From NCBI GenBank assembly GCA_019750335.1, contig JAIEOQ010000005.1:434001-498000 (forward strand): a stretch of DNA of 64,000 nt, written 5' to 3'. A program made the position numbers and the translations under genes. The notes under the pieces were generated by a model. It was not told where the DNA came from. It was given only the letters and a program-made list of their open reading frames with translations, and made no database searches. Positions 20,185-28,927 of the stretch are shown here, one piece after another. The stretch is from Candidatus Obscuribacterales bacterium (GTDB lineage: Bacteria > Cyanobacteriota > Vampirovibrionia > Obscuribacterales > Obscuribacteraceae). Every line of letters starts with the position of its first letter. Position 1 is the stretch's first letter.

Positions 20185-20300
20185 GTTTGCGGAAACGCGT
20201 CTCTCTTTGTTTGCGGAAACGCGTCTCTCTTTGTTCGCGGAAACGCGTCTCTCTTTGTTCGCGGAAACGCGTCTCTCTTTGTTCGCGGAAACGTGCTTTC
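20165..20300. repeat. 24-bp tandem repeat (5 units plus a partial), unit GCGGAAACGCGTCTCTCTTTGTTY
   Basis: Units at 20165, 20189, 20213, 20237, 20261 and partial at 20285; the first unit is the 3' half of the terminator, later units form (C)GCG-GAAA-CGC(G) mini-hairpins. Confidence 0.9.
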
Positions 20301-20451
20301 AACCAGTGAAAAACGGCATTCCTCTTGGCATGCAAGGCGAGATTCATCTTTAACCTGTGCTAATACAACTATAATTACAGTTGCAGATAACAGATCAATC
20401 TTCGGTGGTATAGAGAAGATCTAGTATCTGAAAGCGAGAGGCTTCTTGACA

Positions 20452-21651
20452 ATGCGCAAGCTAATTCTATCTACTCTTCTGCTGGGCAGCTTCGTGCTTT
20501 CAAGCCCTGGCTCTTTTGCTTTGCAGGAGAATGGAGAAATTGAAGTAGATGTAAATACGGCCGATCAACATTGGCGTGATGACAATCAACCGATTCCCGG
20601 CGGCGTTACTCATGGTACTGAATCGGTCATCGTCACAGAAATTGACAAACTTCTTGGCGCTGCTCTTGACAAAGATCCGGCTACCCAAACTTATGACAAA
20701 GCGGTCACGCACTATCGTAAAAAATCGCAAAGAGCAAAGGCTGCAGCGGCCGATTCTGTGAATGCGATTGTCCCTTATACGGGATTTTCCCATTCAAGTG
20801 AAGCTGGCGACATCATTCTTGGTGAAAAGCTCAAATTGCAAAGTCGTGCTGCTGCTGAATATGCGAAGCAGAAAAATGTCGATGAAAAGCATCATAAATT
20901 GAATAATGCTGTCATGCATATTGCCACCGGGCTTGGTGGCACAGATCCAAAACAAGTGGCAGATGTCACTGCTGCTGGAATCAAACGCTTGCAAGAATTG
21001 GTTGGTGAGGTACCGGCTAACGAAATGTTTGAGACTCTTAAAAAGTGGAGTCAAGAATTTCATGTAAGTGACGCTGTGTTTGCTCAGAAAGTCTGGACGC
21101 CGGATGAGCAGGAAGAGAAATTGCAGATTGTTGTCTCTAAGGCTGTCGAGACTGACAAGGTAATTAATTCTATTGATAAACAAGTTCATAAGTACAATCA
21201 TATGAGCAAAGGTAAGCGTGTTGCCGGTAAGGTAGTTAGAAGTACTCTCGGTGCGGCTTGCTTAACGCCGACTGTGATCGGTCCAGCTGCGCAGATTGGT
21301 TTGACTGCTTTTGAACTGTGTACCGGCGGTCCGGAAGAATCTAAACTTTTGAAAGAGCTTTATTTGATGAAACGACGTGAAAGTCGCACCAAAGTATTAT
21401 CCGAGCAAGCACATTTGGCGTTGAGTAATTATCAGTTGGCTGTGTTGACTAAAAATCCGATACAGTTGGCTTTGAGTGAGTTGATGATCGCCGACTTGGC
21501 CGGCTCAGAATTGGCAGCACAAATTATCACTACGCCCGTCCTTGATAGTACAAAAAATTTCATAACACCTACTGCTGCTCTTTCAGCGATGCCCAAAGTG
21601 AATCTCCTGCCTAACGCTGAAAATAACTCAACCCGTGTTGTAAACCAATAA
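20452..21651 (+). CDS. Hypothetical exported protein
   Basis: Signal peptide MRKLILSTLLLGSFVLSSPGSFA; no recognised domain; ATG start preferred to the TTG at 20446. Confidence 0.7.
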   Translation: MRKLILSTLLLGSFVLSSPGSFALQENGEIEVDVNTADQHWRDDNQPIPGGVTHGTESVIVTEIDKLLGAALDKDPATQTYDKAVTHYRKKSQRAKAAAADSVNAIVPYTGFSHSSEAGDIILGEKLKLQSRAAAEYAKQKNVDEKHHKLNNAVMHIATGLGGTDPKQVADVTAAGIKRLQELVGEVPANEMFETLKKWSQEFHVSDAVFAQKVWTPDEQEEKLQIVVSKAVETDKVINSIDKQVHKYNHMSKGKRVAGKVVRSTLGAACLTPTVIGPAAQIGLTAFELCTGGPEESKLLKELYLMKRRESRTKVLSEQAHLALSNYQLAVLTKNPIQLALSELMIADLAGSELAAQIITTPVLDSTKNFITPTAALSAMPKVNLLPNAENNSTRVVNQ

Positions 21652-21661
21652 AGGAGAAAAA

Positions 21662-21865
21662 ATGTCTGTATATAAAGTCACAGAAGTAGTTGGTACATCA
21701 CCATCAAGCATTGCTGATGCTGTGAAAGTTGCCGTAAAACGTGCCGGCAAAAGTGTTCGCAACATGCATTGGTTTGAAGTTGTGGAAACACGCGGGGCAA
21801 TCAAAGATGGCGAAGTAAGCGAGTTTCAAGTTGTAGTGAAAATCGGCTTTAAGCTAGAAGATTAG
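21662..21865 (+). CDS. Dodecin family flavin-binding protein
   Basis: Small 67-aa protein MSVYKVTEVVGTSPSSIADAVKVAVKRAGKSVRNMHWFEVVETRGAIKDGEVSEFQVVVKIGFKLE matches the dodecin pattern. Confidence 0.9.
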   Translation: MSVYKVTEVVGTSPSSIADAVKVAVKRAGKSVRNMHWFEVVETRGAIKDGEVSEFQVVVKIGFKLED

Positions 21866-21868
21866 TAG

Positions 21869-22975
21869 TTAGCAAGCTAAAGTCGGTATGCTAACTTGCA
21901 GGGGCGATATATAAGTAAGCGTTTGTGCATAGCTGAGTGGTCCAAATTGCCAACACCACTCTAGCAATGAGCCGCACGACCACTGGGCTTTGGTAAGTTC
22001 CAGCCAATATGCTGCAAGATAATTTTGCAGACACTTTCTGCTTATTCCATGAAATTTATTGCGAATGAAAGAAACAATAGCATCTATTGTTTCTGCAATT
22101 TCAGCTGTGGGAGCAGGATGAAATCGCGCAGTATGAGAAGTCCGTAGAGCTTTTGCTTCGGACGACTCCGCGGTGGATCGTACATAGCGATCGCCGGTCA
22201 AGCGAATGGCTGCTCCGGCTAATTCCAGCATAGTAAGAGCTGCAGATATTTCATTTATCGGCATTCTTGTCTTGTGATGAATAGCGTCCACATGAATTGG
22301 TTCTGTGGATAATATGTCATACAGAGTTTTTTCATTCCCGAAAAACTCTATGGCGTTTTTGTCTAAAGTTCCTTTCGCTAGGTGGGTTTCGCCATCTTTG
22401 CTGAAAGTGTCACTATGCGGTGCTTGAGTGATGAGTCGTTTTTCCATTTCTTCCTGTTCGGAAAGAGGGTGTTGTCTAGCCTGCGTCTCTCGGCTGCGCT
22501 TGCAGAACACCGGTGTGAAATAAGTCGATTCTGTCGTTACCTTTGTTTCCAGCATATGACTGTGCGCAACCGTTGTAATCTTCTTAAAAATATGGAGAGC
22601 CGATGATTGGGCAATGCCGACAAGCTTATGAAATCTAGATGAGCTGATGATTACTCCTTGTTCCATTAGCCAAATGGCTGCCAACCAGGGTCTCGCTGCT
22701 CTAATATGGCTAAAAAATGTACCACCGGTAAACCAAGTTATTTGTTTGCATTGCCGGCAGCTGCCGGTTCTATCGCCGTATTTCTTGTTCAGCTCTGGAC
22801 TCTTACAATAGCGACAGCGAAAAACGTGTTCGGGAACAGCTTTGCTATAGAGTTCTTCCAAGCAATCTTCTTCCTTGGGAAACTGAGTGTTAAAGCGCAG
22901 CATAAGAGCGTTGAGCATCTCATCTGTAATGCCTGAGCCGGACTGTGGGCCCGGTTCATTGGGATTGTCTGACAT
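21869..22975 (-). CDS. IS1595-like transposase-derived protein with DprA-like winged-helix segment
   Basis: N-term CRYCKSPELNKKYGDRTGSCRQCKQITWFTGGTFFSHIRAARPWLAAIWLMEQG resembles IS1595 Zn-ribbon/HTH; middle LYDILSTEPIHVDAIHHKTRMPINEISAALTMLELAGAAIRLTGDRYVRS resembles DprA C-terminal winged helix; C-term FHGISRKCLQNYLAAYW resembles the end of IS1595 transposases; no VDETYIGG-type DDE segment seen. Confidence 0.65.
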   Translation of the reverse strand: MSDNPNEPGPQSGSGITDEMLNALMLRFNTQFPKEEDCLEELYSKAVPEHVFRCRYCKSPELNKKYGDRTGSCRQCKQITWFTGGTFFSHIRAARPWLAAIWLMEQGVIISSSRFHKLVGIAQSSALHIFKKITTVAHSHMLETKVTTESTYFTPVFCKRSRETQARQHPLSEQEEMEKRLITQAPHSDTFSKDGETHLAKGTLDKNAIEFFGNEKTLYDILSTEPIHVDAIHHKTRMPINEISAALTMLELAGAAIRLTGDRYVRSTAESSEAKALRTSHTARFHPAPTAEIAETIDAIVSFIRNKFHGISRKCLQNYLAAYWLELTKAQWSCGSLLEWCWQFGPLSYAQTLTYISPLQVSIPTLAC

Positions 22976-23040
22976 AAATCATCCTCAGTCATTTACTTAT
23001 TTGTACGAATGAGGCTGGAAAAAGTTCAGATCAACAGGAG

Positions 23041-23080
23041 CAGTGAAGAGCTAAACCGATATCGGTTTGACTCTTTACTG
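23041..23080. repeat. 40-bp near-perfect inverted repeat
   Basis: CAGTGAAGAGCTAAACCGAT|ATCGGTTTGACTCTTTACTG; arms match except at three positions; between upp and the transposase-like CDS. Confidence 0.85.
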
Positions 23081-23202
23081 TGATGGGTTTGCGTGAAGTT
23101 AGGCGCGGCAATCAATTCTGACCAGCGCCAGCTAATTCCAAGTCAATGTAACCAATCCCAATTCGAGATTGTTGGTAGGTCATTCTCAGGAAAATAAACG
23201 GA

Positions 23203-23847
23203 CTATGTGCCAAAAATACGATCGCCGGCATCACCTAAGCCAGGAACGATGAAACCGTGTTCGTTAAGATGGCTGTCAATAGATGCTGTGGTTATTTTCA
23301 CTTGGGGAAATTTGTCATGAACAGTTTTGATTCCTTCCGGCGCTGCCAAGAAGGATACTAAATGAATATGTTTGACGTCCAAATTGATGAATAGCTGGAT
23401 GGCAGCAACGGCTGAGCCGCCTGTAGCAAGCATTGGATCGAGCACGTAAACTTTGCTTTCGGCCGGTAACCTTTCGGGCAATTTGGCGTAATAAGAGATG
23501 GCTTGTAGCGTCGCTTCGTCTCTTTTTAGTCCGACGTGATAAACACGAGCATTCGGTGGAACCAGTTCTTGTGCGGCTTCGGCAATCACAAGACCAGCTC
23601 TTAAAACCGGAGCAAGAACGACATAATCGTTTAGAACTACGCCTTGTGCTGGTCCCAGCGGCGTTTCAACGCCGGCTTCGCGGGCGTGCAGATCGCGAAA
23701 GGCTTCATAAGCCAAAGCTTTGCTTAATTGGATTGCCGTGCGACGAAACTCGTTGGAAGGTGTTTGATAGTCGCGCAAACGAGTCAGGTAATGTTTAACC
23801 AGAGGGTGATCGCATACTTGAACGTTTGCTTTGGTTGAAATTGTCAT
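23203..23847 (-). CDS. upp: Uracil phosphoribosyltransferase
   Basis: VLDPMLATGGSAVAAI PRPP motif; VPGLGDAGDRIFGT C-terminus. Confidence 0.96.
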   Translation of the reverse strand: MTISTKANVQVCDHPLVKHYLTRLRDYQTPSNEFRRTAIQLSKALAYEAFRDLHAREAGVETPLGPAQGVVLNDYVVLAPVLRAGLVIAEAAQELVPPNARVYHVGLKRDEATLQAISYYAKLPERLPAESKVYVLDPMLATGGSAVAAIQLFINLDVKHIHLVSFLAAPEGIKTVHDKFPQVKITTASIDSHLNEHGFIVPGLGDAGDRIFGT

Positions 23848-25016
23848 CTGACTTTTGCCCCGATTAACTCATTAGAAATGGATCGAGCCCAGCGATCCGC
23901 TTCCAGTATATCGTCAAGTGATGGTCTGGCAACCTTTTGATGAAGATCAAGCACTTTTTCGATATATCTGGCAATATCGACAAAGCGAATCTGTCTTTCC
24001 AGAAAGCAGCTGACAGCTACTTCATTTGCTGCATTTAAGACTGCTGCTGCTGTTCCTGTATCGTCAGCTACTTCTTTGGCTAGACGTAAACAAGGAAATT
24101 TTTCATAATCTGGTGCTTCAAAAGTGAGTGAGCCAATCTTAATCAAATCAAGCAAGGGCACAGAAAGCGAGGTGCGGCGTTCCGGAAAATAAAGGGCGTA
24201 ATGAATCGGTAAATGCATATCCGGAACCCCTAGTTGTCCGACTACTGAATTGTCGATGAACTCAACTGCCGAATGTAAAATGGATTGAGGATGAACTAAT
24301 ACATCAATGCGTGCTGCTTCGATGGCAAATAGCCAGCGCGCCTCGATAATTTCAAGTCCTTTATTCATCAAGGTTGCCGAGTCGATAGTAATCTTTTGAC
24401 CCATCGACCAATTGGGATGTTTTAGCGCATCATCCATGGTGGCACTTTCAATTTGTTCTTTGTTCCAAGTGCGGAAAGGACCGCCAGAGGCTGTAAGCAA
24501 AATACGTTTCACATCTTTGTTTGAATAACCGTTCAAACTTTGATGAATAGCCGAATGTTCGCTGTCAACCGGTACAATTTTTGCACCGTACTTCTGGAGC
24601 ATAGGCATAATAATTGAGCCGGCGGCGACAAGCGTCTCTTTGTTCGCTAAAGCCACTGTTTTTCCGGCGCGAATTGCAGCTGCTGTAGGCAAAATACCAA
24701 GGGCGCCAACAACACCGGAAACGACTGTATCTGCTTGCGAGTGGCTGGCAACTAGATCGAGAGCGCCTAGACCGTAATCTATTTCCAATGCGGAATTTTT
24801 GGTGCCAAGTAACTCTTGGAGTTTCTTGGCTTCTTTGGCTCCGGGTACCGACACTAGGCTGGGTTTGAAAAACTCAATTTGTTCTTTGAGCAAAGACAAA
24901 TTATTGCTGCCGGCAGCCAGAGCTACGACTTGGAAATCGTCTTGATGCGCTTTTACTATATCCAGGGTCTGCTTGCCGATTGAACCGGTAGAGCCAAGAA
25001 TTGAAATCGATTTCAA
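23844..25016 (-). CDS. dxr: 1-deoxy-D-xylulose 5-phosphate reductoisomerase
   Basis: ISILGSTGSIGKQTLDIV, LANKETLVAAG, PVDSEHSAIHQSL, LTASGGPFR, SATLMNKGLEIIEA. Confidence 0.97.
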   Translation of the reverse strand: MKSISILGSTGSIGKQTLDIVKAHQDDFQVVALAAGSNNLSLLKEQIEFFKPSLVSVPGAKEAKKLQELLGTKNSALEIDYGLGALDLVASHSQADTVVSGVVGALGILPTAAAIRAGKTVALANKETLVAAGSIIMPMLQKYGAKIVPVDSEHSAIHQSLNGYSNKDVKRILLTASGGPFRTWNKEQIESATMDDALKHPNWSMGQKITIDSATLMNKGLEIIEARWLFAIEAARIDVLVHPQSILHSAVEFIDNSVVGQLGVPDMHLPIHYALYFPERRTSLSVPLLDLIKIGSLTFEAPDYEKFPCLRLAKEVADDTGTAAAVLNAANEVAVSCFLERQIRFVDIARYIEKVLDLHQKVARPSLDDILEADRWARSISNELIGAKVR

Positions 25017-25056
25017 TATAATTACCTAAAGCAAGAGCTTAGATCTTATCGCTAGA

Positions 25057-26328
25057 TTAGCGTGGCCGCAAATTAGGCGGTAGCTCCACATTTTGCAAGA
25101 ACAACTTAAGCGCACCAGTTGTAATAGCTTTTTCCAAAATGGCATATTGAGCCTGAGCTAAAAATGCTTGATCTGCCGCTCCCATCCAGTAAGCTGCCGG
25201 ATTACCGCGGGCTAAACCGTAAGGGTTTAACGGTGAGTTCATATAAAGACTAGGTATTCGAATATCGCCATATTGGCGCGTGCATTCTGTTGCTTTGTCA
25301 GCTTCTGCTTTTGCTGCTTTTATTTTTGCCAAAGTTTGTGGATTGTCTAACTCTTTAGCGGCTCCTCTGATGATCTGTTCCAAAGCGTTTGATTCACCGC
25401 TGTCAAGCTCCCCGTTTTTAGCCATGGTTAAGGCCTCGGCAAAAGTAGGTAGGGGCGGTAATTTATCAAGAATCGGCTTTAAAGATTGTCCGAGATAAAT
25501 ATCTGCCAGTTGCAAACGTAGATAAGGATTACGTGGATTAGCGTCAGCCGCTTCTTTTACTATGTGCTCCAGAGTGTCGAGAGATTGCATTCCTGCAGCC
25601 AGGCTAGCTGCTCGGTGGAAAGTATTGATTGGATCAGAGCTTTGTTTTGCGCTGCGAAATCCCGTATTTTGTTCCGCCCATCTTAAAGCGCTCTCTTTCT
25701 CCGCTTTTTCTTCTGGAGTACCTTCCGGCATTTTCTCGATATTGGCTTTAATCGTTTTGACTAGATAATTTTCATTTGCTGAAACCCGCATATCAACGAC
25801 GCTGCGTACATAAGGCTTTTCTTGGCGCCCATGAGTGTCGACGGTGGCATGAATTTCAATTTGTTCTAAATTTTTCGGCATATAATGCTTTGCTTTATTG
25901 TCGCTGCCGTTTTCAATCCAGAATAAATAACCTTTATCGTCTACCCACTCTTTTAGTCTGACTACTTTTTGCCCGTTTTCATCTTCTTTAGCCGGCCAGT
26001 TGTTGATTCTTAGTGTTTTATAGTCAGTGCGAGCCAGATGAAGATCAAAGTTAGGATCGTTATAGTCGACTTCCAGCCTGCCGTTAACTACCGGTAATAC
26101 TTCAGCCTGAGTTAACGCTCTGTCGTATCCGGCTGGTGCTTGGGCTAAAACATCCTGGACTGGCGCTTGTGCTAGAGCATCACTGCCCTGCACTTGTGCT
26201 AGAGCATCAGTCTTGGTTCCTTGCGGGGCGATTGATTCCAATAAATTGCGGCTGGATTCAGCAGCATCTTGCCGGTCGTTCTTTTTAGATCCGCCGGATA
26301 AATCTTCAAATTGACCTTCTACCGCCAT
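25057..26328 (-). CDS. Hypothetical protein
   Basis: Long ORF; DALAQ(A/V)P repeats near N-term; no recognised family. Confidence 0.65.
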   Translation of the reverse strand: MAVEGQFEDLSGGSKKNDRQDAAESSRNLLESIAPQGTKTDALAQVQGSDALAQAPVQDVLAQAPAGYDRALTQAEVLPVVNGRLEVDYNDPNFDLHLARTDYKTLRINNWPAKEDENGQKVVRLKEWVDDKGYLFWIENGSDNKAKHYMPKNLEQIEIHATVDTHGRQEKPYVRSVVDMRVSANENYLVKTIKANIEKMPEGTPEEKAEKESALRWAEQNTGFRSAKQSSDPINTFHRAASLAAGMQSLDTLEHIVKEAADANPRNPYLRLQLADIYLGQSLKPILDKLPPLPTFAEALTMAKNGELDSGESNALEQIIRGAAKELDNPQTLAKIKAAKAEADKATECTRQYGDIRIPSLYMNSPLNPYGLARGNPAAYWMGAADQAFLAQAQYAILEKAITTGALKLFLQNVELPPNLRPR

Positions 26329-26410
26329 AACACTCCAAGTCTATTTCTATATAGACCTAAGGTAGCTAAGGCGGCAGCTGGCCGTCAATGTGAGTTTTAC
26401 GTAGTCCGGC

Positions 26411-28366
26411 TTAAGCCTTTTCGGCTATTTCTTTCTCGATTTGTAAGAGAAATGCCTCAAGGTTAAGTGGGGCCATGTTTCCGGAGCGGCGATGGCGCGG
26501 TGCTACAGTTTTGTTTTCCAGCTCTTTGTCGCCGAGAACAAGCATGTAAGGAATCTGCTCCATTTGGCATTCGCGAATGCGATAGTTAATCGTCTCGGCT
26601 CGATCGTCAAGCCTGGCCCTCAGACCGACTTTACGTAGAGCCTCAAAGATCTCTTTCGCGTATGCGTGATGCCTGTCCGAAATAGGCAGAACTGCCACCT
26701 GTATCGGCGCCAGCCAGGTAGGGAATGCGCCGGCATAATGCTCGATTAAGCCGCCGCAAAACCGTTCCATGGAGCCCAAAACAGCTCTGTGGACCATGAT
26801 TGCCTTATGTCGGTTACCGTCTTCACCAATGTATGTAACATCGAAACGATCGGGCAGGTTAAGGTCGACTTGTATAGTCGGACCCTGCCATTCACGTCCG
26901 ATGGCATCAAACAGCTTGAAGTCAATCTTCGGTGCATAAAAAGCACCGCCGCCATGATCGACCTCATAATCCATGTTTTTAGCTTTTAAGGCATTCTCTA
27001 AAGCATTTGTGGCAAAATCCCAATCGTCTTTCGAGCCTAAGGATTTTTCCGGACGTGTAGCCAAATAAGCTTTGAAGGTATAACCGAAAGTTTTCATCAA
27101 GTGGTCGATTAAATCGACAATCCCGATTACTTCTGATTCGAGCTGATCCGGACGGCAGAAAATGTGTGAATCATCTTGAGTGAATCCGCGTACACGGAGC
27201 ATGCCATGTAGCACCCCGGAACGCTCATATCGATAAACTGTTCCCAGCTCGGCAAAACGCAAAGGCAGATCTCTGTAACTGCGCAGGCGCGATTTATAAA
27301 TCATAATATGACCAGGGCAGTTCATCGGCTTAACCCGATACGGCTCCTCGTCAATCTCCATGGAAGCGTACATATTTTCGGAGTAATTCTCCAAATGTCC
27401 GCTTATTTCATACAGCTTTTCATGAGCGATATGGGGTGTGAAAACAAATTGATAATCACGCTTGCGATGTTCGTCACGCCAAAAGTCTTCAATCACCGAG
27501 CGAACGGTAGCCAGATTTGGATGCCAGAAAACCAAGCCAGGACCAACTTCATCATGCATAGTGAAAAGGTCGAGCTGCTTGGAGAGCCGTCTGTGATCGC
27601 GACGCTCGGCTTCTTCAAGCCGGTGCAAATAGTCGGCTAAATCTTTTTCTTTCCACCAGCAAGTAGCATAAATACGTTGCAATTGTTCGCGTTTTTCGTC
27701 GCCGCGCCAGTAGGAACCGGAGACTTTCATTAGTTTGAAAGCTTTGATTAAACCGGTTGATGGCAAATGCGGTCCACGACAAAGATCATTCCAAACTGTT
27801 TTGCCTTCTTTATCTTGCATCAAATATAAAGTCGGATTGTCATTGCGATGTTCGTCCAAAAGCTCGGCTTTGAACTTTTCGCCTTGGGATTTAAATTCAG
27901 CAAGCTGCTGGTCTACATCCGGAATGCAATAACGGACAAGCCTTTGATCTTCGCCGGCAATACGTTTCATCTCGGCTTCAATTTTTTCCAGATCTTCTGT
28001 AGTTAAAGGATGATCCGGAATTTCAAAATCATAATAAAAGCCATCTTGAATAGTTGGACCGATGGCAATTTTGGCTTTGGGAAAAATTCTTTGCACTGCC
28101 TGGGCCATAACGTGGGCAGTGGAATGCCGCAGCAATTCATAAGATTCGACATCGTCGGCAGTGAGTATTTTGACAGTGTCTTCGTTTTGCAGTGGACTTG
28201 CCAAATCTCGTATTTCGCCATTAATCAATAAGCCAACGGCCTTACGAAACAGCCCTTGTGCGATTGATTTGGCAAGATCGCCGCCGGTGCTGCCGGAAGG
28301 TAGGCTTCTTTGGCTACCGTCAGGCAAAACAACGTTAATCATGGTTTCTACTTGTGACATATTCAA
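26411..28366 (-). CDS. thrS: Threonyl-tRNA synthetase
   Basis: TGS domain, HSTAHVMAQAVQRIFPKAKIAIGP, MNCPGHIMIYKS, RVRGFTQDDSHIFCRPDQ. Confidence 0.97.
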   Translation of the reverse strand: MNMSQVETMINVVLPDGSQRSLPSGSTGGDLAKSIAQGLFRKAVGLLINGEIRDLASPLQNEDTVKILTADDVESYELLRHSTAHVMAQAVQRIFPKAKIAIGPTIQDGFYYDFEIPDHPLTTEDLEKIEAEMKRIAGEDQRLVRYCIPDVDQQLAEFKSQGEKFKAELLDEHRNDNPTLYLMQDKEGKTVWNDLCRGPHLPSTGLIKAFKLMKVSGSYWRGDEKREQLQRIYATCWWKEKDLADYLHRLEEAERRDHRRLSKQLDLFTMHDEVGPGLVFWHPNLATVRSVIEDFWRDEHRKRDYQFVFTPHIAHEKLYEISGHLENYSENMYASMEIDEEPYRVKPMNCPGHIMIYKSRLRSYRDLPLRFAELGTVYRYERSGVLHGMLRVRGFTQDDSHIFCRPDQLESEVIGIVDLIDHLMKTFGYTFKAYLATRPEKSLGSKDDWDFATNALENALKAKNMDYEVDHGGGAFYAPKIDFKLFDAIGREWQGPTIQVDLNLPDRFDVTYIGEDGNRHKAIMVHRAVLGSMERFCGGLIEHYAGAFPTWLAPIQVAVLPISDRHHAYAKEIFEALRKVGLRARLDDRAETINYRIRECQMEQIPYMLVLGDKELENKTVAPRHRRSGNMAPLNLEAFLLQIEKEIAEKA

Positions 28367-28477
28367 CTCCTTTAAGCGGCATCTACAAACTGCCGCACCG
28401 AAGCGATCTTATCAAACGAACCGAAGCAGGGACTCTCCAGACCCTTGCTAAGATGCAATTCATTACTTTGGTAGAAC

Positions 28478-28927
28478 TTAATCCTGGAATTCGGCTTCCA
28501 ATTGACTGATGAAAGCAGACAACAAAGGACCGGTTGTGAAGAAGCGTATGCCGGCTGCATCCCAAGTATAGAATCCGCTACGCGAATTGCCGTTATCAAT
28601 CCAAGCTTCTACTTTGATGCCTTGATGATGAGATTGGCTGAAATTAAGTTCAAAAGAAGGCTCATTAGGCTCCCAGCTGAGCTCTTGTGACTCCCCTTGC
28701 AAAAGATTTTTCAGAGCTTGGACGAGTTTTTCAATCTCATCTGAAGGCTTGCGGCATAAGCTGCAATTCTCGTTTGCCGCAGTGGAAAATACCTGGTCAT
28801 TGCTTCTCAGGGTTATCTTTACATTCTGCCAGCTTTCATTGGCAGTTCGTTCCGGATTTTGCCTATCTCCAGCTTGAATCTCTAAACTGCTTGGACAATC
28901 TTTTTCTTCGGATTTAAGTACAGCCAT
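28478..28927 (-). CDS. Hypothetical protein
   Basis: ATG overlaps the mnmE stop (TAATG); contains FELNFSQSHHQGIKVEAWIDNG and LLSAFISQLEAEF. Confidence 0.6.
   Translation of the reverse strand: MAVLKSEEKDCPSSLEIQAGDRQNPERTANESWQNVKITLRSNDQVFSTAANENCSLCRKPSDEIEKLVQALKNLLQGESQELSWEPNEPSFELNFSQSHHQGIKVEAWIDNGNSRSGFYTWDAAGIRFFTTGPLLSAFISQLEAEFQD

Noticed and set aside
20165-20300. Possible CRISPR-like array
   Set aside because: Units are contiguous 24-bp tandem repeats with no unique spacers, and no cas genes are nearby.
20114-20424. ORFs on both strands (20155-20424 +, 20114-20347 -) with 8-aa repeats such as GNASLFVR and REQRETRF
   Set aside because: The repeats are the 24-bp terminator-derived array read in frame (24 is a multiple of 3, so frames stay open); no credible start/RBS or domain.
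21869-23080. Intact insertion sequence
   Set aside because: No DDE core was recognised in the transposase-like protein, and I saw no convincing terminal inverted repeats plus target-site duplication flanking it by eye.
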